Shown: positions 26,691 through 35,830 of the stretch, one piece after another
How positions within the stretch are numbered: position 1 is the first letter of the stretch
Layout: every line of letters starts with the position of its first letter
Source of the DNA: Chloroflexota bacterium
Lineage (GTDB): Bacteria; Chloroflexota; UBA6077; CF-72
DNA: 64,000 nt
Assembly: GCA_019239775.1 (NCBI GenBank)
Contig: JAFAZN010000363.1
Location: 1 to 64,000 of the forward strand
Direction of reading: 5' to 3'
Made by a program: the position numbers and the translations under genes
The notes under the pieces: model-generated
Databases searched by the model: none
What the model was told of the DNA's origin: nothing
What the model saw: only the letters and a program-made list of their open reading frames with translations

Positions 26691-28295
26691 ATGGCTGCTG
26701 CCAATCCGCCGATGGGCGCGGTCGCCCTGCCAGCGCTGCCGCGCTTCGGACTGCTTCGCGGCCTCGACTACCAGTGGCAGGTGCTCATCTGCGCCGTGGT
26801 CGGCACCTTCATGGTGATGCTCGACCAGACGGTGGTGAATATCGCGCTGCCCAAGATCACGACCGTCTTTGGCGTCGGTGTGCACGAGACGCAGCTGGTC
26901 GTCACCAGCTACATGCTGGCGCTGGCAGTGATCATGCCTGCGACCGGGTACCTGAGCGACACCTTCGGCACCAAGCGGCTGTACTTGATCACGATGGCCC
27001 TGTTCACAGGCGGAAGCCTGCTGTGCGGGCTGGCCTGGAACAACACCAGTCTGGTCGCGTTTCGCGTGATTCAGGGCCTGGGTGGCGGCATGATGTCGCC
27101 GCTGGGCATGACCATGCTGTTCCAGGTGGTCCCACCGCAGCGGCGGAACACGTTCATGGGCTTCTTTGGCCTACCGCTGATGCTCGCTCCGGTGCTTGGC
27201 CCAACATTGGGTGGCTACCTGGTCGAGTACATCGACTGGCGCGTGATCTTCACCTTGAACGTACCGGTGGGCGTGCTGGGCCTGTTCCTCGGCCTCACGC
27301 TGCTGCGCGAGACTGAGCATGTTCCCGGACTGAAGTTCGACCTTCGCGGGTTCATGCTCTCGGCGGTTGGCTTCAGCGCGCTCCTACTCGGGTTCACCGA
27401 TGCTGCGACTGATGGATGGACCGCTCCTGGCATCCTGGTGCGCTTCGGCATCGGCATCGTGGCGCTGGGCCTATGGGTCTGGGTTGAACTCACCGATGAG
27501 CACCCGCTGCTCGAGCTGCGGCTGTTCAAGATTCCGATCTTCACGTTCTCTGCCCTTGTGACGTTCGTGCTGACGGTGGGCATGTTCGGAGCCATGCTCG
27601 TGCTGCCGCTGTTCCTGCAGAATCTGCGCGGGCTTGGCGCGGCTGAGTCAGGCCTGATCCTGGTAAGTCAGGTGCTGCCGATGACCGTGGCGATGCCGCT
27701 GGTTGGGCGTCTGGTGGACAAGGTTGGCGCGCGCGCCGTGATTTTGACCGGCTTGCCGCTGCTCGCGATCACCACGTGGCAGTTTGGGCTGTTGGACATG
27801 AACACGTCAGACATGACGATTCGTCTGTGGCTCGCCGCGCGTGGCTGCGCGATGGGGCTCGTGATGATGCCGTCGATGACGGCGGGGCTGAATGCGGTGC
27901 CGCTGCCGTTGATGAGTCGAGCATCGTCGATGAGCAACGTGATGCGGCAGGTCTTTGGCGCCTTCGGCACCGCGATCATCGTGACGGTGCTGCAGGTGCG
28001 CCAGACGTTCCACTCGGCGATCCTGGCGCAGACGGTCACCCCAGACAACCTGCCGCTGCAACAACTGATGAACTCAGCGCAGCAGTGGGGCGTGGCTCAG
28101 GGCCTCGATTCGGCCCAGTCCTCGGCAATGGGCGTGATGATGGCAGCGAAACAGGTGGCCCTGAGCGCCGCCGTCATGGGCTTCGACGACGTCTTCCGCC
28201 TGACCGCGGTCATCACCCTGCTGGCCGTGATCCCGGCTGTCTTCATGAAGACGACCCGCACCCCAAGCCGAGGCCCAACCATCATCGCCGACTGA
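26691..28295 (+). CDS. DHA2-family MFS drug exporter (EmrB/QacA type)
   Basis: 534 aa, about 14 membrane helices. Motif D1 LDQTVVNIALPKI in helix 1, motif A GYLSDTFGTKRLY, motif C-like GFFGLPLMLAPVLGPTLGGYL. Proton-driven export of hydrophobic compounds. Follows the EmrA-type adaptor by 13 bases and completes the MarR / adaptor / adaptor / transporter operon. No TolC-like outer-membrane gene is seen. Ends three bases before the opposing tRNA-Arg gene. Confidence 0.93.
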   Translation: MAAANPPMGAVALPALPRFGLLRGLDYQWQVLICAVVGTFMVMLDQTVVNIALPKITTVFGVGVHETQLVVTSYMLALAVIMPATGYLSDTFGTKRLYLITMALFTGGSLLCGLAWNNTSLVAFRVIQGLGGGMMSPLGMTMLFQVVPPQRRNTFMGFFGLPLMLAPVLGPTLGGYLVEYIDWRVIFTLNVPVGVLGLFLGLTLLRETEHVPGLKFDLRGFMLSAVGFSALLLGFTDAATDGWTAPGILVRFGIGIVALGLWVWVELTDEHPLLELRLFKIPIFTFSALVTFVLTVGMFGAMLVLPLFLQNLRGLGAAESGLILVSQVLPMTVAMPLVGRLVDKVGARAVILTGLPLLAITTWQFGLLDMNTSDMTIRLWLAARGCAMGLVMMPSMTAGLNAVPLPLMSRASSMSNVMRQVFGAFGTAIIVTVLQVRQTFHSAILAQTVTPDNLPLQQLMNSAQQWGVAQGLDSAQSSAMGVMMAAKQVALSAAVMGFDDVFRLTAVITLLAVIPAVFMKTTRTPSRGPTIIAD

Positions 28296-28298
28296 AGG

Positions 28299-28371
28299 CG
28301 ACCCCCGTGGGATTCGAACCCGCAACCTCTACCTCCGGAGGGTAGCGCTCTGTCCGTTGAGCTAGAGGGTC
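28299..28371 (-). tRNA. tRNA-Arg (anticodon CCG)
   Basis: Reverse strand folds as a cloverleaf: acceptor GACCCTC/GGGGGTC with one G-U pair, D arm GCTC/GAGC, anticodon stem CTACC/GGTAG with loop CTCCGGA (anticodon CCG), five-base variable loop, and T arm with TTCGAAT. The T stem has one C-A mismatch. Discriminator base G. CCA is not encoded. It immediately follows, convergently, the efflux transporter gene. Confidence 0.93.
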
Positions 28372-28385
28372 GTGCGGGTGAGATT

Positions 28386-28973
28386 CTAGCGCGTGCTACG
28401 GGCGACGTGGAGCACGCGCTGGAGGACCGTCACCGTCGTGAGCAGGGTCAGCAAGACCAGGGCTAGCTCAAGGGCTAGCGGCGCTGCGGCGGCCAGGAGC
28501 AGGCCGAGGCCAAGAGTGATGATGCGCTCGGGGCGTTGGAACCAGCCTACGTCTTTGGCCTCCAGGCCGACGCCTTCGGCGCGGGCTCGGGAATACGAAA
28601 CCATCAGCGAACCGACCAGGGCCAGGTACGCGAGGATCACGCCTACCTGGTTCGAAGTCCAGAGGTAATACCAGAGCACTCCCAGGAAGACCGCCGCTTC
28701 GGCGTAGCGGTCGCACACAGAGTCCAGGAAGGCACCGAAGTTGCTCACGCGGTTTGTCGCGCGGGCAAGAGCGCCGTCGAGCGTATCGGTAGCGCTGAAC
28801 GCAAACAGGCATAGGCCCGCCGCCAGGAACCAGCCCTGCGCCGCCAGCAGCCCAACGGACGCTGTGAGCAACGAGCCGACGACCGTCAGCGCGTTTGGTG
28901 TGAGACCGAGCCGGCCGAGAAACAGCGCCGGCCCAACAGCCAGCGTCCGAAAACGAACTTTGAGTTGTCGCAA
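28386..28973 (-). CDS. CDP-alcohol phosphatidyltransferase (PgsA-like, possibly phosphatidylinositol-phosphate synthase)
   Basis: 195 aa, about six helices. The full catalytic motif is present: DTLDGALAR, then GAFLDSVCDR, matching D-x2-D-G-x2-A-R-x8-G-x3-D-x3-D. These enzymes join CDP-diacylglycerol to an alcohol. Motif alone does not give the alcohol; the neighbouring PimA-like and acyltransferase genes point to inositol phosphate, as in actinobacterial PgsA1. Last gene of a four-gene minus-strand operon, 13 bases after the PimA-like gene. Confidence 0.9.
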   Translation of the reverse strand: MRQLKVRFRTLAVGPALFLGRLGLTPNALTVVGSLLTASVGLLAAQGWFLAAGLCLFAFSATDTLDGALARATNRVSNFGAFLDSVCDRYAEAAVFLGVLWYYLWTSNQVGVILAYLALVGSLMVSYSRARAEGVGLEAKDVGWFQRPERIITLGLGLLLAAAAPLALELALVLLTLLTTVTVLQRVLHVARSTR

Positions 28974-28986
28974 ACGTTCTTGTCAG

Positions 28987-30186
28987 TTAGACGCGCAGGA
29001 GGCCGGCCATGCGTCTCACGCGCGCGAAACGCACCCGCTGCGGCTCTGGCTCTTCCTCTCGGCGGGCAAGGACCTCCTGGTAATAGGAGAAGACCTGGGC
29101 AGCAACACGCGGCCAGTCGAAGCGCTGCGCCTTCTGCTGGCCTGCGCGCCGCATGCTGGCCCGCAGCTCGGTATTCGCCAGTAGACGTACCAGCGCATCC
29201 GCAATCGCCTCAGGCTTCTGGCGCTCCACCAGGAGGCCTTCAACTCCATTGGTCACCACGTCGCGATACCCCGGAATGTCTGAGGCCACAATCGGCGCGC
29301 CTGCCGCCATCGCCTCCAACAGCACGATGCCAAACGACTCTTGGCCGGTATTTGGAGCACAGAAGACCGAGCACGCCTGGTAGTAGCGAGGCAGGTCCTC
29401 CGTCGCGACGTAGCCAGCAAACACGACGTCCTCGTCCGACCAACCCTGGCGCAGAGCGAAGCGTTTGTAACCCTCCAGCGGACGACCCCGGCCGACCACC
29501 ACGAGGCGCGCATCAGGAACACGCTGCAAGACCGACGGCCAGGCGCGCAGGAGGTAGCGCAGTCCCTTGCGTTTTTCCAAACGACCGACGAACAGGACCG
29601 TCGGGCGCGAATCACCGAGCTCACCAAGAGGACTGAGAGGGGTGTTGAAGCGTGGAAAGTCGATCCCGTTAGGGATGATCTTGTAGTCGGCCGGAAAGTA
29701 CTCGCCGACAAAGTCATGAGCCGCGGTCGAAACCGCGATGTGGCCGTGCAGCTTGCGGAAGAACGGCCTCAGGATCGGTTTGCCGTAGAAGTACGTGAGC
29801 GGCGTGTTGCGATACGCGTGAAACGTGCCGATGTTCGTGGTGTTCGAATGCCGCAGAACCGTGAGCGGCAACGCCGGCATCATCGGCTCGTGCAGATGCA
29901 CCAGGTCGAACTGTTCCTCCGCCAAAAGCCGCTTGGCCTGGAGATACGACCGCAATGAGAGCGTGATGCGCGCAACCGAGCCGTTGGCTGGAATCGACAC
30001 CACGCGGCCGATCCGATGCACGGGCGCATCGACTGAGGCCACTGGCTCAGTTTCGTCGTCTGACGACGGCGCAACGATGTGCACCTCGTTGCCCCGAGCC
30101 AGGAACTGCTCCGCGAGGTGGGAAACGTGCTCAGTGACGCCGCCGGGGTACGCGAAATCGTATGGGGAGACGAGCGCGAGTTTCAT
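28987..30186 (-). CDS. PimA-like GT4 glycosyltransferase (phosphatidylinositol mannosyltransferase family)
   Basis: 399 aa GT-B enzyme. N-terminal VSPYDFAYPGGVTEHV and HLHEPMMPALPLTVLRHS resemble PimA, and HAYRNTP follows. C-terminal nucleotide-sugar site: VLFVGRLEKRKGLRYLLRAW and the E-x7-E motif ESFGIVLLEAMAAG. In mycobacteria PimA adds the first mannose to phosphatidylinositol at the inner membrane. The resemblance in motif and gene neighbourhood is strong; the actual lipid acceptor is inferred. Confidence 0.88.
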   Translation of the reverse strand: MKLALVSPYDFAYPGGVTEHVSHLAEQFLARGNEVHIVAPSSDDETEPVASVDAPVHRIGRVVSIPANGSVARITLSLRSYLQAKRLLAEEQFDLVHLHEPMMPALPLTVLRHSNTTNIGTFHAYRNTPLTYFYGKPILRPFFRKLHGHIAVSTAAHDFVGEYFPADYKIIPNGIDFPRFNTPLSPLGELGDSRPTVLFVGRLEKRKGLRYLLRAWPSVLQRVPDARLVVVGRGRPLEGYKRFALRQGWSDEDVVFAGYVATEDLPRYYQACSVFCAPNTGQESFGIVLLEAMAAGAPIVASDIPGYRDVVTNGVEGLLVERQKPEAIADALVRLLANTELRASMRRAGQQKAQRFDWPRVAAQVFSYYQEVLARREEEPEPQRVRFARVRRMAGLLRV

Positions 30187-30201
30187 AGTCGTCTCACCCG
30201 G

Positions 30202-31128
30202 CTACGCTTCGGGCCAGCGCCGCTGGAAGACGGTCCATTGTTCTGGATGCTTGGCGACATAGTACTGCAGGCGTCCGGCCACAGCCTGAGTTAGACGCAG
30301 CACATCCGTCTTGGTGTCGCCGCTGCGTTCGATCTCCGGAAGCGGTTCGAACCACGCGTCGAACCGACCTCCCTCCTTGCGGGCAGCCACCGCCGTGAGG
30401 ATCGGCGCGCCGGTGCGCGACGAGAGCCAGCCAGCACCATCTGGAAAGCGTGTGGGTGCGTCGAAAAACTGAATGATCGGGCCAGTGCCGCTCACTTCCC
30501 GATCGGTTACCAGGCCGACCAGCTCGTTGCGCCGCAGCGCTAACAGCAGCTCGCGTACTGCTGACGAGCCCGCGGGCAGTAAGCGCGTGCCGTGCACCTG
30601 GCGCTGCCGCGAAAAGAAGTCGAACACCTCGATTGGCTCGAACGGCTCGATGACGCCGGTGACCGGATAGCCGAGCGCGGGCAGGACCTGGGCGACCAGG
30701 GCAACACTGCCGATGTGGGCGCCTGCGCAGATCACGCCGCGGCCGCCAGCGAGAGCCCGATCGAGGTGCTCGAGACCGTCAATGTCGACCAGGTCCAGCA
30801 GCTGCTGCCGCGTGAAGTGCGGAAGCGCGAGCGTGTCCCAGTAGTTCAGTGCGCCATGAAAGAACACACGCGCCACCTCACGGGTGGTGGGGTCGCGGCC
30901 CGTGACATGGCAGAGGTTGTCGCGCACAGCGGCACGAGCATCTGGACGGCTTGTATACCAGAGCGCGCCGACCAGCCGGCAGATGGGCTCGGCAAACCGG
31001 TCGCGCCCCAGCACGCTCGTAGCGGCGTCCGCCGCGCGTAGGCCGGCAAGGTACAGGCGAACGACTAGGGGAATGCGTCGGCGTTCAGGCCGCGCTCTTG
31101 CGGCCACATGTGTCGGAACATGAACCAT
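30202..31128 (-). CDS. LpxL/HtrB-PatA family acyltransferase with altered HX4D motif
   Basis: 308 aa. LPLAT fold: NLCHVTGRDP, GVICAGAHIGSVAL, then LVTDREVSGTGPIIQFFDAP and the C-terminal YYVAKHPEQWTVFQRRW typical of the HtrB family. The catalytic HX4(D/E) motif reads HIGSVA: the His is kept but the acidic residue is Ala. The ORF-track start overlaps the upstream gene by 64 bases; a GTG seven codons in is an alternative. It may be inactive, or an accessory partner of the paralogue. Confidence 0.85.
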   Translation of the reverse strand: MVHVPTHVAARARPERRRIPLVVRLYLAGLRAADAATSVLGRDRFAEPICRLVGALWYTSRPDARAAVRDNLCHVTGRDPTTREVARVFFHGALNYWDTLALPHFTRQQLLDLVDIDGLEHLDRALAGGRGVICAGAHIGSVALVAQVLPALGYPVTGVIEPFEPIEVFDFFSRQRQVHGTRLLPAGSSAVRELLLALRRNELVGLVTDREVSGTGPIIQFFDAPTRFPDGAGWLSSRTGAPILTAVAARKEGGRFDAWFEPLPEIERSGDTKTDVLRLTQAVAGRLQYYVAKHPEQWTVFQRRWPEA

Positions 31129-31946
31129 TGGTCGGGGTACCGACGAATAATGCCCTCCAACCAGCTCATGATGCCTTGCATCATCACCGACACGTCGTCG
31201 CCGCGCTCGCCAACGATCGGCGGCCCGATGTGCGCGACGTAGCCGTTTCCTCGGGGATCACGCACGAGCGCGGCCGGCACGACGGGGGAACCGGTGCGCA
31301 AAGCCAGCGTGGCGGCGCCGCCGGGGACCCGTGTACCGCGACCGAAAAACGTGACCGGGACGCCGTCTGCCTCCATCGGGCGATCCACCAGGACAGCAAG
31401 GCCCTCCTGCTTGCGCAGTGCGGCGAGCATTTCACGCGGCCCGTTTTCGATGGGTATGGCTTTGACGCCAGCGGCGATGCGCGTGCGCTGGACGCGCTCG
31501 TTCCACCGCTCGGGCTTGAGCGTTTCGACTAGCGCGCTTACCGGCCGACCGCGCGCGGCGAAGGCGGCGCCGGCCATATCCCAGTTGCCGATGTGGCCGG
31601 TCGCGAACACCACGCCTTTGCCAACGCGGTAGGCCGCATCCACGTGCTCCCATCCCTCGACGCGGACGTTGTGCACAAACTCCGAGGTATCGAGATGGGG
31701 CAGTCGCACCAGGTCGATCATGTAGCGCGCGTAATTGGCGAACGCCGCGCGCGTGAGACGCGCAGCCTCACGCGGATCGGCCTGTGGCCCAAGCACCTGA
31801 TGCATGTTGTCGGTGGCGCGACGCAGGTAACCGCGTGCAAACAGCGCCAGCGCGATCGGCGTGCACCAACCGACCAGCCGATAGGCAATACTCACCGGGA
31901 CAAAACGCATCAGGACGGTCCCCATCACGTGGACCCAGTAGATCAT
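31065..31946 (-). CDS. LpxL/HtrB-PatA family lipid acyltransferase
   Basis: 293 aa. N-terminal membrane-associated segment, then intact HX4D in VFATGHIGNWDMAG, substrate loop LVDRPMEADGVPVTFFGRGT, and QWFMFRHMW at the end. Proteobacterial members acylate lipid A; the actinobacterial member PatA acylates the mannose of phosphatidylinositol mannosides. No other lipid A genes are in the window and pimA/pgsA-like genes follow, so a PatA-like role is the better guess. First gene of the operon, divergent from prfB. Confidence 0.88.
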   Translation of the reverse strand: MIYWVHVMGTVLMRFVPVSIAYRLVGWCTPIALALFARGYLRRATDNMHQVLGPQADPREAARLTRAAFANYARYMIDLVRLPHLDTSEFVHNVRVEGWEHVDAAYRVGKGVVFATGHIGNWDMAGAAFAARGRPVSALVETLKPERWNERVQRTRIAAGVKAIPIENGPREMLAALRKQEGLAVLVDRPMEADGVPVTFFGRGTRVPGGAATLALRTGSPVVPAALVRDPRGNGYVAHIGPPIVGERGDDVSVMMQGIMSWLEGIIRRYPDQWFMFRHMWPQERGLNADAFP

Positions 31947-32007
31947 TCGTGGCGCACGTTATTCGGTTACACCGCCGTGCGACAAGTCGCTTTGTTACAC
32001 TTGGCGC

Positions 32008-33127
32008 GTGCCTGCGGAAGAACTGATTGCTTCGCTTCAGGGGCTTCACAGTCGTATTTCCACGTTGCTGGTGCGTCTTTGACGCGACTGGCAAACAGGC
32101 ACGTCTGAACGAGCTCGATCAACAGGCTGCATCGCCAGATCTCTGGACGGATCAAACGAGCGCACAACAGGTCATGCGCGAGCTGGCAACGCTGCGTGAG
32201 GAGCTCGATCCGTGGCTCGCGGTGGAACGTCGCACGAAAGACACGTTGGAGTTGGTAGAGCTCGCTGCCCTCGAAGAGGATCAGGGGATTCTCGATGAGG
32301 CACAGCGTGACGCGGACGCGCTCGCCAAAGAAGTCGACGAGCTCGAATTCAAGCTCCGCCTGAATGGGCCCTACGATCGTTCAGACGCGATCATGACGAT
32401 CACTGTCGGACTGGGCGGCGTGGACGCCCAGGATTGGGTGCAGATGCTGATGCGGATGTACCTGCGTTGGGGCGAACGTCGCAAGTTCCAGACTGAAGTT
32501 TTGGACCTGGCGGAAGGTGAAGAGGCCGGCTACAAATCGGTGACGATCACGCTGCGCGGGCAGTACGCCTACGGCTATCTGAAAGGGGAGCGCGGCAACC
32601 ATCGACTGGTGCGGTTGTCGCCATTCGATCAGGCGCATCGGCGCCAGACCTCGTTTGCCCGAGTCGAAGTCATGCCGGACGTCGGCGAGGCCGCGCCCAT
32701 CGAGATCCGCGACGAGGACGTGGAATTCGAGGCGTATCGCTCGGGGGGTCCGGGCGGACAGAACGTCAACAAGGTCAGCACCGCCGTCCGACTCCGCCAC
32801 AAGCCGACGGGCATCGTCGTCACGGCGCAAACGGAACGCTCGCAACTGCAGAACCGCGAGAACGCGATGCGGTTGCTCAAGAGTCGCCTGGTCGAAATGG
32901 AGCTGGAAAAGCGCGAAGGTGAGCTTGCGCAGCTGCGCGGCGAGCATATCGACGCAAGCTTCGGGACCCAGATCCGCAGCTATGTGCTGCACCCCTACAC
33001 CATGGTCAAGGACCTGCGGACCGAGTTCGAGACGAGCGACGTGAACGGCGTGCTCGACGGCGACCTCGACGGGTTTATCGAGGCCTACCTGGCCTGGAGC
33101 GTGGGACGTGCCGCCGAAGCAGCGTGA
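32008..33127 (+). CDS. prfB: Peptide chain release factor 2, expressed by programmed +1 frameshift
   Basis: Terminates translation at UAA and UGA. The gene starts at GTG 32008, runs 24 codons to CTT-TGA at 32077-32082, then continues in the +1 frame from GAC 32081; coding is join(32008..32079,32081..33127), ~373 aa. The ORF-track start at 32027 is an artefact of the shifted frame. RF2-specific SPF tripeptide in [11 protein letters not shown] and the GGQ loop [13 protein letters not shown] are present. Its 3' end overlaps hisH by 20 bases. Confidence 0.96.
32071..32083 (+). promoter_or_regulatory. Programmed +1 frameshift site of prfB
   Basis: CTTTGAC, identical to the slippery site of E. coli prfB. 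GGTG three bases further upstream (32070-32073) can pair weakly with the anti-Shine-Dalgarno; E. coli has the stronger AGGGGG there. RF2 shortage lets the ribosome slip past the UGA, giving autoregulation. Confidence 0.92.
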
Positions 33128-33767
33128 AATTGTTGTGGTCGATTATGACGCAGGCAATCTGCGTAGCGTTCAGCGGGCGCTGGAAGCTATGGGCCAACAC
33201 GTACGCGTGACGCCGGATCCGCGTGAAGTGCACCGCGCTGAAGCGCTCGTGCTGCCCGGCGTTGGCTCGGCCCAGGACTGCATGCGGAAGCTCGAAGAGC
33301 GCGACCTGATTGCGCCGCTGCGGGAGTATGCCGCGTCGGGAAAGCCGTTCCTCGGCGTCTGCGTAGGCCTTCAACTGCTGTACGACGGATCGGAAGAAGG
33401 CGGTGGCGTCGAGTGCCTGGGCATCCTACACGGCACCGTTCGCCGCTTTCCGGCAGAGGCTGGCCTCAAGGTGCCGCAGATCGGTTGGAACTCGATTACG
33501 CTGCGGCGCGAGCACCCACTGCTCGACGGCGTGCCTGATCGGACGTACTTCTACTTCGTCCACTCTTACTACGCCGACCCCGCTGACGCCGAAACGATAG
33601 TTGCGACGGCCGAGTACGGACTGGACTTTGCAGCCATCGTTGCGCAGGACAACGTCGTCGCGACGCAGTTCCATCCCGAGAAGAGCGCGGATCTCGGCCT
33701 GCGGCTGTATGCCAACTTCGGCCGCATCGCGGCAGGCAACGATGTTTACGCCTATTCCCGCGATTGA
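33108..33767 (+). CDS. hisH: Imidazole glycerol phosphate synthase, glutaminase subunit
   Basis: 219 aa class I amidotransferase that supplies ammonia to HisF. Nucleophile Cys in [11 protein letters not shown], with His and Glu in ATQFHPEKS; oxyanion-hole motif [13 protein letters not shown] start inside the end of prfB. It overlaps hisA by 26 bases. Part of the run hisH-hisA-hisF-hisIE for the middle steps of histidine synthesis. Confidence 0.97.
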   Translation: MPPKQREIVVVDYDAGNLRSVQRALEAMGQHVRVTPDPREVHRAEALVLPGVGSAQDCMRKLEERDLIAPLREYAASGKPFLGVCVGLQLLYDGSEEGGGVECLGILHGTVRRFPAEAGLKVPQIGWNSITLRREHPLLDGVPDRTYFYFVHSYYADPADAETIVATAEYGLDFAAIVAQDNVVATQFHPEKSADLGLRLYANFGRIAAGNDVYAYSRD

Positions 33768-34455
33768 CATACGCGGTGGGCGCTGCGTGCGCCTGGTCCA
33801 GGGTGACTTCGGGCGCGAGACGCGCTACGCGGACGACCCCGCGGAGATGGCGCGGCACTGGCAATCCCTCGGCGCGCAGCGCTTGCACGTGGTGGACCTG
33901 GACGGCGCCCGTAACGGCGTGCGTGCTAACGCGGCCGTCATCGCCAAGCTTCTGCGAGGGATGGCCATCCCGGTGCAGGTTGGCGGTGGTGTGCGTTCGC
34001 TGGAGACGGCGCGCGCGCTGCTGGAGGAGGGTGCAGATCGCGTGATCATCGGAACGCGCGCGGCAGAGGATCCCGATGCACTTTCTGAATGGGTTGCTGC
34101 AATCGGCTCCGAACGTGTGGTCGTCGGCGTGGATGCGCGGGATGGTCGCGTGGCGACCCACGGCTGGACGACCGCGACGGACCATCATGTGCTTGACTTC
34201 TGTCAACAGTTGTGCGAACTCGGTGTCAAACGGGTGGTTTATACAGATGTGGGGCGGGATGGTGTCCTTGGCGGACCGGACATACTGACCACGCAGGCGC
34301 TGGCCAAATACGTCGCGGTGATCGGCAGCGGTGGCGTGTCGAGCGTGGAGCACCTGCGCGCGCTGGCTAACGCAGGCGCCGAGGGCGCGATCATCGGCAC
34401 CGCGCTCTACCAGGGGCGACTCAAACTTGAAGATGCGTTGGAAGTGGCATGCTGA
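33742..34455 (+). CDS. hisA: ProFAR isomerase
   Basis: 237 aa TIM barrel from ATG 33742; the ORF track adds 47 residues of hisH shadow. Isomerises the ProFAR aminoaldose to the ketose. Catalytic Asp in [13 protein letters not shown], phosphate loops VQVGGGVR and IGSGGVSS, and the second Asp region YTDVGRDGVLGG. Complete and unremarkable; overlaps hisF by a few bases. Confidence 0.96.
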   Translation: MFTPIPAIDIRGGRCVRLVQGDFGRETRYADDPAEMARHWQSLGAQRLHVVDLDGARNGVRANAAVIAKLLRGMAIPVQVGGGVRSLETARALLEEGADRVIIGTRAAEDPDALSEWVAAIGSERVVVGVDARDGRVATHGWTTATDHHVLDFCQQLCELGVKRVVYTDVGRDGVLGGPDILTTQALAKYVAVIGSGGVSSVEHLRALANAGAEGAIIGTALYQGRLKLEDALEVAC

Positions 34456-35213
34456 CCCGGCGCATCATCCCGTGCTTGGACGTCGCCGACGGCAAGGTCA
34501 TCCGCGGAGTCAAGTTTTCCGCCGACCGTGTCGTCGGAGACCCCGTTGAGCTAGCCGCGGAGTACAACCGCCAGGGTGCCGACGAGCTCGTCTTCTACGA
34601 CATCACGGCCTCTGCCGAGAATCGTGGCTTGATCGTGGACGTGCTGCACCGAACGGCTGGCGAGGTGTTCATTCCGTTGACCGTGGGAGGTGGCGTGCGC
34701 ACCAGCGACCAGATGCGCGACCTCTTGCGCGCCGGCGCAGACAAGATCAGCATCAACACCCAGGCAGTGCTGAATCCTGACCTGATCGCCGAGGGCGCCG
34801 ATCGGTTTGGCTCGCAGTGCATCGTGCTTTCGATGGACGTGCTGTGGAACGCGGAACGCGCGTTTTACGAAGTCGTCACCCATGGCGGCCGCAACCGCAC
34901 TGGCATGGATGCTCTGGACTGGGCGCATCGCGGGGTCCAACTCGGGGCCGGCGAGTTGGTAGTCAACAGCATCGACGCCGATGGCACGCACGAGGGTTAC
35001 GAGCTGCGCTTGACACGGTCGATTGCCGACGCAGTCTCCGTCCCGGTCGTTGCCAGCGGTGGCGCCGGCAGTCCCCAGCACATGTACGAGGTGCTGAGCG
35101 AAGGTCACGCCGACGCTGCGCTAGCGGCGGGCATCTTCCACTTTGGTGAGTTCACCGTGGCGGACGCGAAGCGCTACCTTGCCGATCGCGGCGTGGCGGT
35201 CAGACCTGCATGA
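34449..35213 (+). CDS. hisF: Imidazole glycerol phosphate synthase, cyclase subunit
   Basis: 254 aa TIM barrel that cyclises PRFAR with HisH-derived ammonia. IIPCLDVADGKVIRGVKF at the N-terminus with the catalytic Asp, LTVGGGVR, and the second catalytic Asp in NSIDADGTHEGY; phosphate loop VVASGGAGS. Overlaps both hisA and hisIE. Confidence 0.97.
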   Translation: MLTRRIIPCLDVADGKVIRGVKFSADRVVGDPVELAAEYNRQGADELVFYDITASAENRGLIVDVLHRTAGEVFIPLTVGGGVRTSDQMRDLLRAGADKISINTQAVLNPDLIAEGADRFGSQCIVLSMDVLWNAERAFYEVVTHGGRNRTGMDALDWAHRGVQLGAGELVVNSIDADGTHEGYELRLTRSIADAVSVPVVASGGAGSPQHMYEVLSEGHADAALAAGIFHFGEFTVADAKRYLADRGVAVRPA

Positions 35214-35830
35214 ATATCGCCGACTTGAACTATTCGATGGGCGGCCTGTTGCCCGTGGTCGTGCAGCACCACGTTTCGGGGCAGGTGCTCATGGTGGGCT
35301 TTGCCAACGCCGAGGCAGTGCGCAAGACTATCGAGACTCGGCACGCCTGGTTCTTCAGCCGCAGCCGCCAACGCCTGTGGGAAAAAGGCGAATCCAGCGG
35401 CAACTTCCTCGATCTCCACGGCGTTCGTGTGGACTGCGACGCGGACGCATTGATCTATCTGTGCGAGCCGCACGGCCCGACGTGCCATACAGGCGCGCCG
35501 AGTTGCTTCTTCAACACGGTAGACGACGTTCCCGTGGCGGAGACCAGCGGTGAGGCGGCAGCGCACCTCTTCACCACGATCCTGGAACGACAGCGCGCGG
35601 GTGACCCAAACACGTCCTACGTGGCCAAACTCCTGCACGATGGGGTGGACCGGGTCGCGCAAAAAGTGGGTGAAGAGGCTGTTGAGACGGTCATCGCGGC
35701 GAAGAACGCCGATCGTGAGGAAGTTGCCCGCGAGGTTGCTGACCTCTGGTTCCACTCGTTCATCCTGCTCGCGCAGCAGGGCATGACGCCCGAGGATGTC
35801 TGGCAGGTGCTGCAGCTAAGAAGGCGGTAG
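35210..35830 (+). CDS. hisIE: Bifunctional phosphoribosyl-AMP cyclohydrolase / phosphoribosyl-ATP pyrophosphatase
   Basis: 206 aa. HisI half (to ~residue 115): FFSRSRQRLWEKGESSGN, metal site VDCDADALIYLCEPHGPTCHTG. HisE half: KLLHDGVDRVAQKVGEEAVETVIAAKN and EVADLWFHSFILL with the acidic Mg site. Catalyses steps 2 and 3 of histidine synthesis. ATGA overlap with hisF; last gene of the his run, overlapping the opposing yqhQ by 15 bases. Confidence 0.96.
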   Translation: MNIADLNYSMGGLLPVVVQHHVSGQVLMVGFANAEAVRKTIETRHAWFFSRSRQRLWEKGESSGNFLDLHGVRVDCDADALIYLCEPHGPTCHTGAPSCFFNTVDDVPVAETSGEAAAHLFTTILERQRAGDPNTSYVAKLLHDGVDRVAQKVGEEAVETVIAAKNADREEVAREVADLWFHSFILLAQQGMTPEDVWQVLQLRRR

